Made by a program: the position numbers and the translations under genes
Notes under the pieces: model-generated
The model's database searches: none
What the model was told of the DNA's origin: nothing
The model's input: the letters and a program-made list of their open reading frames with translations, nothing else
Shown: positions 10,794 through 22,700 of the stretch, piece after piece
Layout of the letters: every line of letters starts with the position of its first letter
Position numbering within the stretch: the stretch's first letter is position 1
From: Owenia fusiformis
Taxonomy: Eukaryota; Annelida; Polychaeta; Sabellida; Oweniidae
Length of the DNA stretch: 64,000 bases
Assembly (NCBI GenBank): GCA_903813345.2
Contig: CAIIXF020000002.1
Location: 22,148,455-22,212,454 of the forward strand
Direction: 5' to 3'

Positions 10794-13700
10794 CTACAAA
10801 GATAATATTCAAAATATGGATATTCTATCATGGTTTATTTTTATATCATTTGTTTATTTGAACTATAGCCATATTACTTGACCAGGTATGTAAATATTGA
10901 CTGAAATCCTAATTAGGGATATTTCATATCGACCTGCTCCAAATAGATGTAACTGAACATTTACTGGTTTCCTCATAGTCCTTTCCTTTTAAAACTTGAT
11001 GTACAAGTCAAAGCACTAAAAATTTATGTTTCTGGCTATGTAACAATTTATTTATTTTCTCCCTAATAGATGTTGTGTTATTACTTACCCAGTATAAATA
11101 GGCCTGTCCCTGGAGAGTGTCCTTGAGGGGCCTGTTTCCAGTTTTGTGGGGGAGAGACGCTCTTCTTGAACACTCCTTCTGTAGTAAACGCTGCAATGAT
11201 AATGAGATTTAATTAAAGTAGTAATCCTTTAAATTTGCATTGAAGAGTATTAAGCTCAACTTATTGAGGTTCCAAACTACCACGCTTTAAAAGGGTACAT
11301 TGAAAGTTGAAATTCCTCACCTAAGCAAATTTCCATCTCCAAGCATGCTTTCTTGAGACTCTCATTAGAGCCACTCAGGTCTGGTGCAACCATGAAGTCC
11401 CCACCAGGACTCTGGACACCCTGAAAATAAACAATTTTTATGTTACAATAACTATGATTCCAAATAGAAATCAGTGTGGAGGATAATTTCTCAACTGAGT
11501 GCTCAAATGCTGGGGGATCACTGCAAATCATAGGAGTGAAAATAGATAGGAGGAATACCAGAAAATGGTGCAGTTGGGAATTTCTTGAAGATAAAAGTTT
11601 GGATTGAACAGGCATGACATGAAGAAAATATTTGAATATAAAAGCTGAATTAAGCTGAATGAAACAATTGTGACTACTATGTATCCCATGGCCATAATTA
11701 ATAAATAAATAAATTCTACACAAATCAAAATATCCATTTACTCTTACCTCAAAGAAAACAAACTCTGCATTTTGTTTAAATCTTCCAAAGTTGATTGGAC
11801 CAAAGAATTCAGCCATATTGTCAACATGGATGTCAGCCATGGTCATCTCGTCATGTCTGGGCAGACATGTTTTCCCATCCCCAACGTATTTGTCGTTACA
11901 TTTACATGTGTACTCTCCTGGCCCTGTAATATGTATATTTGATTACATTTACATGTGTACTCTCCTGGCCCTGTAATATGTATATTTGATTACATTTACA
12001 TGTGTACAAATGTACTATCCGGCACTGTAATATGCATAGATGATTTTTACACTGCATTAACATTACTGTCCTTGCGCTGTAATTTGTCAAATGGTTTAAT
12101 AAGGAAATTATTATTACAGAACCCCCATTTATATGTGACATTCTTTTTCATTGTTAAATGTGAGTATCATTGAGGCATCAGACAATATAAGATTTATCAA
12201 AGTATCTATTCAAGCTTTTTCGCTGAAAATCACAAGGGAAAATACCTTAATAAAAAGAACACAGCCCCATAGCCAGCTTTTGCCAAGGGGGATTCACTAT
12301 TTTTAAAATTGATCTAAAAATGGCCAAAATCACTTAAAAAATGTTTGGAATGGTAAAAGGTTCGCTCGAACCCATAGAACTCCCCCCCCCCCTGGCTATG
12401 GGCCTGAAGCTTCAATAGCCACAACAAAAGATGAAATACTTACGCTGTTGAGAACATGTAGCATGTTTTGAGCATTCGTGTAGATTCTTGGTGCAGATAT
12501 CAATATCTGTAAATACAATAAAACAAATATTCATGAAGCATTCAGTTGACCATGCATGGTCTTAATAAAATTGAGGTCCAATGTCAGTAACAGAATCAGC
12601 ATAGGATACATTTATTTTCCTCAAATCTATGGAAATACGATAAGTATAAGATATTTTCTATATTTTTGGCATTTAAAAATGATATGAGGATAAATGTATG
12701 AAATAATTCCTCATCTATAAAATAATCTTGCAAATGAATGAAAGTACAAAATTGGAACAATATCCAACAAGAAAACTAATGAAAAGAAAACCTTTCTAGA
12801 CTTTCTTGAAAGTGCATGATATAAACTACCATTCATTTGGAGATGTGTTGGTGTCTCATAACCACTTACCAGCAATAAAGAGTCCATCATCTGGTGTCTC
12901 ATACATGCCTTTCATCCAGCTAGTTTTTGGTGACAGCTTGTTCTTCAGATAACCTCTGCTATTGAAAGCTAAACATGTGTCACTTCTATCACAGTGTGTC
13001 TTCAAACCCTGAAATATTAATTAACATTGGAAATACTGAATATACATTTCCAATATATATGGTCAGTAGGCACAGGTTAAGAAAATTGTTTATCTTGTAG
13101 TTATTTCATACCATTATAAAAAAAAATTAGTACCATGGGTACTGGGCTCCATGGTGACAGAAAAAAACCCAAAAAGCAGATGTAATTTTTGCTGATTTTT
13201 TGTAACAAAATTATTTCAAGCCACTTGCCACTATTTTGGACTGACTGAGAGACAGATGGACAAATCGATGTTAAGTAAAATGGCCAATTATTTGTAACAA
13301 AATTATTTCATACAACTACTCTTTACAGTGACATGGATTTTTACAATGTAGGACACTTGAAATTCTTTGTAAAGCTAGGAAATGGGTCAAAAGTGAATTT
13401 CGCGTGTCAAAAATGGCGGCCATTTTGAAAATAGACGAGCTTTTGAACCAGGAGTCATAGGGGAGTTTTCTGTATTGATGTTGAACAGAAATAACTTAAA
13501 ACAGGAATCCTATCGACAGAGGTTTTAAAACGTGCCACTATTGTTGACGGACGGACGGACGGACAGACAGATGGACAAGTGAGTGATTGCAAAAGCTCAC
13601 CATGTGAGCTAATAACAAGACAAACACACAGTAATAAATGTTGCACTTTGAACAACAAAATGGCCACCATGTAATTAACCGATCATGCCTGAAACCTAAT

Positions 13701-16700
13701 CAATAGCACTAGCCCACTCTTACATCTGCAATTTTTTTCAGTTGAATAATTGGTTTTCCTGAAATTTTAAAGATGGGATTTATGCGGTATCTGCCCACCC
13801 AGGTGCATGCTCAGAAGCCTAAGCAAAAACAATATAGCACTAATAATGATAATATATCACTGCACTATATTATTACATCATATCAGACTGTATTAACATA
13901 CCTAGTGAAGCATTTGTATGGAAGTGAATGGGAAAGTTAGCGGGCAATATTTAGCAGTTATGTCTCCATCATTGAATATATGCCTGAGTTTTGTCATCAA
14001 TATAGCCCGAGCTTGCGAGTTTGGCAGCTATACTGAAATACATAGCCGACCTTCAGCTCCATTGACTTCCATACAAAATGCTTCGTTAGGTATGCAATAC
14101 CCACCAATATATCCTTTTGATATTAGCTTCTTTAATAACCATGACAATATCAAGAAGTCATGTTCCATTTCGACTAATTTCTACTCGCATACAGATGTGT
14201 GATGTCATTGATACAAAGTAACCATGGGAATAAAGGTATGTAATACATCAGTTATATCACTATGACGTGAAATAATGCCTTCGTTCTTCCCCCAATATAG
14301 AGCCTCCAAAGGTTGGCCTATACTACAAGAAATCAGGCATATTTCACATAATAGTGACATAACCTCAATATTACATTCAATCAGAAGATATCATATTTTT
14401 TCTTGAAACATGAAATTTTGTAATAAATCATCTGATTTCAGTCTGATTTTACAGGTGGAAAGTAATGATATTTACTTTAAGATTTCCTCTTAATTTTGGC
14501 AAGTAAATAAAATCCCCATCTGGAGAGTCCACTCCTTGTAGATAGATGTAGGACCTGTCTTCCTTTGTAGGGACCTTTGCTCCTTTAGACTTAGCCATGT
14601 CTACAATTCTGCAAATTTAAATCATAATGAGCATTTTTATACGAATATATAGATCACCCCTTGTATATCAAATAAAAGATGTCCAAAATGTATATCTAGA
14701 TGAAAATTGAAAAGTTATTTACTGGGAGGGACTGAATATGAGTTTTCACAGTCAGTACAATTTTTTCGCCAATCAGTGTGACGTTTGTTTAAAAATGCCC
14801 CCACTTTGCCATGATAAAATATTTAACAGTGTGACATAATAAATTGATAAATTTGACTTACAGTTGTTTCTCTAGATATTGTCTGTGAGCGAATCTTGCA
14901 TTCTCTCTAAAGTATTTGTCCTTATTGTATCTTCTCTCTCTCTCCTCCTTTTCTTGTTTCAACCTGGATTATCAAGAGCACTTTGAGAAGAAGAATCAAG
15001 GCATTAATATGCAAAATGTTACCACCTGCCAATTGTTACAGATGTCAACCGCCATTTGTTACGGACGCCAAACACAGTCCACAAAAAAGTTGGAGATCAT
15101 TACAATATGTCACTTCTGGTGGTGACATAAAAATTAAAATAATATATAATTCAATGTTAATATGCCAAATATCCCAAAATACTACCAAACTGCCGACTTT
15201 TTCGACTTAAATGCTGGCTCGATTTTTCAATTTCTTTCCTACATCCGGCATACTGATAATTTTTTTTTATTTATTTATTAAAATCATATAAACATAATAG
15301 TGATAATGACACCCTAGTGGGTGTTTGTCTTATCACAAGCTAAAATATTTGAAAAATGGCATATTGTTAGTTACATTTATCATTGATGTTACAAAGTGTC
15401 TCAAACTATAAATTATGTAAGCCAAACTGGGAAACAAATAAATATGATGTACTGTAAAAAAGATATAATAGACTTCCAACAATAACATGTTTTAAAGTTC
15501 AAGACAGGATTTTGAGATTTTTTAATATTGAAGCTGAATTTTATTTTTGTGAATGTATTACTACAATGTCAGTGTGCGTGTGAATGTAATGAGCAGAATA
15601 TCTCATACTTTTCAAAATAGATCTCCGACTGTGTGACTTCTCCCGTCTTTTCCTCGCGCTCTCTCTGAAGTCTATACGCCTTATACCAGCCAACAAATTT
15701 GGTTATACCTGAAATACAACATTAAATACTAGCAATTTGCAATAACACCTGTATACCTGAACACCTCTCTAATCTGAACACTTTCAATATGAACTTTCTG
15801 TTCCCATTTTTCAAATTTGCCATAGAATTTCATGTTAAATAACCTTGAAATGTGAACACCTGGCACTTTTGGCATGTCTAAGTGGTGTTCGGATTAAATG
15901 TCCTTTTTATCACACCATTATGTCTTTCGAAGGTGTTCACATTTCCAGGTTTCTTAATATGCCAGTTCTTGGAACTCACAAAATTAGGACAAAACGTTCA
16001 CATTGAGAGGTGTTTCGATAACAGAGTTGTTGAGATGAGAGACGAGTTCAGATATACAGGCTGTTCTGTACTTAATTCAAATTATCACTAGCCAATGTTG
16101 GCTCATGAGGCACTGGTCTTTACATGATCAGTTTATGTCATAAGAGTACATCACATTTTATATAATACATAAACATAATCAGATCACTAGTTTATGAGTT
16201 ATTATTATCAGACTGATGGTGGACTGGTGAACTTAAATGCGATTAATCATACCTTCTTTGAGGCCTGTCTTTGGATCAAGACCTAACAGTCTTCGTGACT
16301 CACTAATATCAGACCACGTCCTCAATATTTCCGTAGGAGGCATTGGAAGTTTTTTCTGAAAAATTAATCAAATGAGGAAAACAAGGCATTAACATGACAA
16401 AGTGTCACAGACTAAGAGTAACTGTTATTATAGACATTGCAGCGAAATGCAAGCCATGAAAAATGGCGTCTTTTAACAACAAAACATGGAGAAATCACAA
16501 GGCATTAACATGACAAAATGTCACCACCTAAAACAATTTGGTCAATTTAAAGCAAGTTGGAAAATACCTTTTGACCTTAAGAATGTTTTTGAAGATTTGA
16601 GCTTCTGGGATCTTGTAGATGATTTTGAAAAAAGAAATTGTTCAATCTGAAGCAAGTTAAAACTAGTTGCACACAAATCTTAAGTCAGATTTGAACTTCT

Positions 16701-19700
16701 TAGAACATGTAGATGATTTTGAAAAAAAAATTCGTCAATTTGAAGCAAGTTGAAAAAATACCTCTTTGACTTTTTTTGACATTGAGAAGGTCATTGAAGG
16801 TCAAATGTCAAATGTAAAGTCAGATTTGAACTTCTGAGAACATGTAGATGATTTTGAAAAAAAATTAAGTAAATTTGAAGCAAGTTGAAAAAAGACCTTT
16901 TTGACCTTGAAAAGGTCATTGAAGGTCAAATGTCAAATCTAAAGTCAGATTTGAACTTCTGAGAACATGTAGATGATTTTGAAAAAAAATTAGTCAATTT
17001 GAAGCAAGTTGAAAAAAGACCTTTTTGACCTTGAGAAGGTCATTGAAGGTCAAAGGTCAAATCTAAAGTCAGATTTGAATTTCTGAGAAAATGTAGATGA
17101 TTTTGAAAAAAAAAATTAGTCAATTTGAAGCAAGTTGAAAAAAGACCTTTTTGACCTTTTTTGACCTTGAGAAGGTCATTGAAGGTCAAATGTCAAATCT
17201 AAAGTCAAATCTAAAGTCAGATTTGAATTTCTGAGAAAATGTAGATGATTTTGAAAAAAAAATTTAGTCAATTTGAAGCAATTTGAAAACAGATCTTTTT
17301 GACCTTTTTTGACCTTGAGAAGGTCATTAAAGGTCAAATGTCAAATCGAAAAGGCAGATTTGAATTTCTGAGAACATGTAGATGATTCTGAAAAAAAAAT
17401 TAGTCAATTTGAAGCAAGTTGAAAAAAGACCTTTTTGACCTTTTTTGACCTTGAGAAGGTCATTGAAGGTCAAATGTCAAATCCAAAGTCAAATCTAAAG
17501 TCATATTTGAATTTCTGAGAACATGTAGATGATTTCGAAAAAAAAATTTAGTCAATTTGAAGCAAGTTGAAAACAGACCTTTTTGACCTTTTTTGACCTT
17601 GAGAAGGTCATTGAAGGTCAAATGTCAAATGTTAAGTCAGATTTGAATTTCTGAGAACACGTAGATGATTTTGAAAAAAAAATTTAGTCAATTTGAAGCA
17701 AGTTGAAAACATACCTTTTTGACCTTTTTTGACCTTGAGAAGGTCATTGAAGGTCAAATGTCAAATCTAAAGTCAGATTTGAAGGTCAAATGTCAAATCT
17801 AAAGTCAAATCTAAAGTCAGATTTGAATTTCTGAGAACATGTAGATGATTTTGAAAAAAAAATTAGTCAATGTGAAGCAAGTTGAAAAAAGACCTTTTTG
17901 ACCTTGAGAAGGTCATTGAAGGTCAAATGTCAAATCTAAAGTCAGATTTGAACTTCTGAGAACATGTAGATGATTTAGAAAAAAATTGAAGTCAGTCTAA
18001 ACAGTATTTGTTAAGTTATAGGAAGTTGTAAGAAATTGTTACAGACGCCGGACGCCAACCGCCGGACGCCAACCGCCGGACGCCGTCGCAAAAAAACGGA
18101 GACCATAACAATATGTCACCACTTTTGGTGGTGACATAATAAAATGATGGGACCCATTTTATATTTTTATCTATGATTCTAGTGTTGTAAAAATGCCTCT
18201 CAAGCCACACAAAGCAGTGTGACAATGAGTGAAATGTCAGTCTGAAGTTTCATCTATTTTTTATTAAATGTGAGACATAGAAATGCATATGACTTAAGGT
18301 GAAATTCTAACCATTATATTAATGCAAATTTCTGAAAAACATAACCTTGCGAACACAGGGCTCCAGACATCATCCACTATATTCATTCTTGGAGGCCTGT
18401 GTTCAGACATCCTCCTAAGCAGGTGTCCAGAATCCGTTCCTCCTTCTTCAGATTGCGAGTTCTTAATCGGGGAAATGCTAACTGCTTATCGCAGGGGGTA
18501 AAAATAATTTTGAAGCCCTGTGATCGGAAGATGATGTTCAGATGATGGAAAAAAATTTAAATACTAATTACCACTTTAGCAGGTATGAGTAGTTCTTCCT
18601 CTAAGTACTTAATAAGCTCAGGGACGCTGACTGGGTTCCCATTTCCCAAATTAAACACCTCTCCACACCTTGCTGGAGTGTAGTCAAGTGACGCAAGCAA
18701 CCCGTCTATGATGTCATCAACGTATGTGAAGTCTCGGGATAGTGGCCGGTCATCGCTGAATGTAAATTAACAAGTGCTTCAATGAGATTATAGTTCATAA
18801 CTTTTTCAACATTTTTATTTCATGTTATTTTTCATAAAACCGAATTACAATTCTGGATATATGCTGCTCTTAAGTGAAAAAGGGGTAACCCTGTCCGTCC
18901 GGACATAGAACAGCTTAGGTGTCACAAATACCAGGCATCACATAAATAGGGTGTGACACTATGAAAAGTTGTCACATTTACATTTACCTTAAGTGGAAGA
19001 GAGGCAGATCTTCCCTGTCCAGAATAGACTTAGCAAAGACCATCATGGCCATGTCAGGGCGTCCCCACATCCCATACACTGTGAAGAATCTGAAGCCCAC
19101 CCCTCGTAGATTCCACTTTGAGCAGTAATGGTAGCCTGAAATATACAAACAAATTAAGGGAGAAAAATAAAATATGTGTGAATACTTTGATCACATCCAC
19201 ATAAAAGCGATGAGTAGTATCAAGGTTTTGTTGTGAAATTCTGTTGATTTTTAATCCTCGCTGAGAAATTCATCTCTTCAGATCTTTTCCCATCTTTTGT
19301 CATTGCGGTTTATGAATTACATTCAAATTCAGACTGTTTTACTAAATCCGATTATGTAGTACTATGTATCTGTTCTACTATTTTTCAACATACCATTTTA
19401 GAACATACATGTGTTTTGAATGAATGAATTCTCATCAGCAATAACTGGTGAAAGGCCAATTTTGCAGTAACATACAATAAAACCAGTCTAATTAGAATGC
19501 CATTTGGTCTAGCCGTAAAGTGTATGGTTCAGCAGGTGTTCAGATTTTAAAATTTTTCAACATGTGAGTCAATGGGGATAACAAATTTGGTACCCAAAAT
19601 GTTCATCACATTGAGTTTATTGTTGATTAGAGAGGAGTTTACTCCACACAAGATAAATTTACTCTAGAGAGTGTCTTGAACAAAATGATACCCTCAACCT

Positions 19701-22700
19701 TTTTTCCCAGCCGAGTAACGAAATCGGAGCTAGGGACAGCATCAAGAGGTGTTTGGATTACTCTTAAGAGATGTTTGGATATACAGGTATCACTATCATT
19801 GTACTCAATGATGGACTAATTGGGTTAAATGCTTACCTAAGAGTTCATCTGTTTTCTTAGATGCTGCATACATATTCCCTGGCAGATCAGTCCTAGCATC
19901 AAGAGTGAATGGAATGGTACTTTTCTTGCCATAGACACTTGATGAGGAGGCGTATGATAACTTTATATGCTGCAATTGAAAAGAAAACAAGGCAATCACA
20001 TGCAAAATGTCACAACCTACCATTTGTTACATACAGGGTGTCCCGAAAGTATGGGGCCCCCCCTAGGCAGACATATACCAGTGTCGCCATAGTATGTGTC
20101 ATATATCATTTTAAAGCTTATCCAAAGTTACATTGATTTGCCAAGTATCATGGTTTAACTCCCACATTACCACTGGCACCAAATGTTGAACGTCAATCAC
20201 TAAAAAAATGAAGGCTCTTAATTTAAAAATACTTCAACACTTAAGGTGGTAATAATTCAATGAAGCTAGGGACAAAGCAATACCTTATTATTGTAAAATA
20301 AGTGCATTAGCATGGGCAGTATGCCCAAAATGGCTGGCAAAGATTCTAATTTTAATAGTATGGTCATTTTTCTGCCAGGAATAAGGTCATACACACCACT
20401 ACATTACAAAATCTGAGACATTATGATGTAACATATCTTGTAATGTTTAAAGGCAATGCATAAGCCTAATGATATGGTGAAAATCCAATGACAAAGTACT
20501 ACCAAAGTATAATACATAAGTCATCTATCCCAACATTGCTATAGACTGGTGGTATACTTACAGTGTAATCCTTCAGAACTTCAAACAGTGCAGTTTGACA
20601 CTGTACATTCCAGTGGACGTATGTTGTAGGGTGATCCAATGAGTAACGTACCCCTGCCTGGGCAGCCAAATGAATCACGTGTGTGAAGTTCATTTTCTCA
20701 AAAAGCTCTTCAAGGAAGTCTTCGTTACATATTGAATCAAATGCAACCTCAACACCCATCTTGGAGAGCTCATAGGCCCGATCCTAGTAAATACAAGATC
20801 ACACAACCAATTCACATCTACATGTTCAAATTGTTCATGTATGTGGTCTAAAAGAATGGCACATTAGAATATAAAGACTATTAGATACAAGACTTATTCA
20901 CTAGGAAAGAATAGAGAGAGAATATGTTAGATAGTTAGCATACCTACCTATATAAGATGGTAGGGAAATGATTACAGTCCCAGTAAAAGGTAGTCCATTG
21001 AAAGTAGTTCTTAAAAAGATAAGAACCAGCACCATGTTATATATAGCACCTAGTTGTGTTAAAAAGCATATCATATTTTAAAACACCATAGTTATGAAAG
21101 CCCAGGGTTTTCACCAGGAAATGTTTAGACCCCAGATTTTTTGCAGTATCACGACTACATCTCCCCCATGTGAGATTTCCTATTAGCATACTTTTCAAAA
21201 TACAACTACATGTATTAAGATTATCTTCCTATTTTAATAACAATATACATTTCTAAAAGGTTTCTGACTTCCTATTCCTTGTTTGTCTCCAGTTTTATGT
21301 ATTACCACAAATAATGTGACAAAAATGTAAAATTAGACTCGGTAAAAACATTTTAGACGGGAACGTTTTTAGACTCTGGAGCAAGAGGGTCTAAAGACAT
21401 TAAACCCCAGAGAATCTTCGGAGTCTAAAACCTAGTGAGAACCCTCAGGATAATTTATAAGTCATTATTCATTTTGAGCACATACTAGTAAATTATTTAT
21501 GAATGTACTCTAGTATCCCCTCCAAGTTGTTTTCCCCTTATATAAAATATCATAAAACATTTAATGATTGTAAAGATTCTCAGTGAGGTATAACAAATGC
21601 ATGCCCATAGCTAGGGGATGTTCTGGGGGATTGAGCGAACCCATCCCCTTGGCCCAAAAATTCATGCAGTTTTTCACCATTCTGAGCACTTTTCAATTGA
21701 TTTTTGGCCAAAGTTGTGAAACGTTAATCTCCCCTGCAATTTTTTGAAAAATGAATCCCCCTTGGAAAAAGCTGGCCATAGGCCTGAAATGTCTCATTAG
21801 AAACAGACATGCAAATGATTTTATTGAGTGTACCTTGGGTTATGAATAAACAAATCCTTGCTTCTATTTTAATGTATCATAACATGTATATGAGACACAT
21901 TTTAACTTCAAGCTTTGTGGAGCAATAACTCCAAGGAAATCAACATTTTAATTTTTTTAGCATTTTTCACACTTTTAAATCAATGAATGTACCAACATAA
22001 GGATTTGATTTTTGGAATGGAATGGGGTCCTTGATCCATATTTTACCCAAGTTTATCTTTCAACAAGTATTTTTGAGCAAAATATGTTTAATTACATGTG
22101 CCCTTGGGGGTAAATCTGACAATTTTGGCCCAGAATCACTGTGAAAAGTGCTCAAAATGGTGACAAGGCACAGGACGTGAACGAGATCACACCATCAAAT
22201 AGCCAGACACTATGAACCAGGAAAACTGTTCTCCTATTATGTTTACAAATTTCAAGAACAAGAAACAAGATTTTTCAAAAAACCTTCAAAATGGCCACCA
22301 GAAAACAAGATGGCCGCCCAAAAGTTAATCAGCTCTAGTACTTGATATCCTCTATCATTTGTGTAAATTTGAAGGAAATCCGATAAGCGGATTTTCTGAA
22401 ATGGCGATGACAAGATTTTTCGAAAAATCTTCAAAATGGCTGCCAGAAAACAAGATGGCCGCCCAAAAGTTAATCAGCTCTAGTACTTGATATCTTCTAT
22501 CATTTGTGTAAATTTGAAGGAAATCCAATGAGCGGTTTTTCTGAAATGGCGATGACAAGATTTTTCGAAAAACCTTCAAAATGGCCGCCAGAAAACAAGA
22601 TGGCCACCCAAAAGTTGATCAGCTCTAGTACTTCATATGCTCTATCATCTCTGCGAATTTGGAGAAAATCTGATGAGCAGTTTTCCTTAAACGGCGATGA

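Noticed and set aside
16380-18140. A CRISPR-like array
   Set aside because: The repeats are about 140 bp and contiguous with no unique spacers, and the genome is animal.
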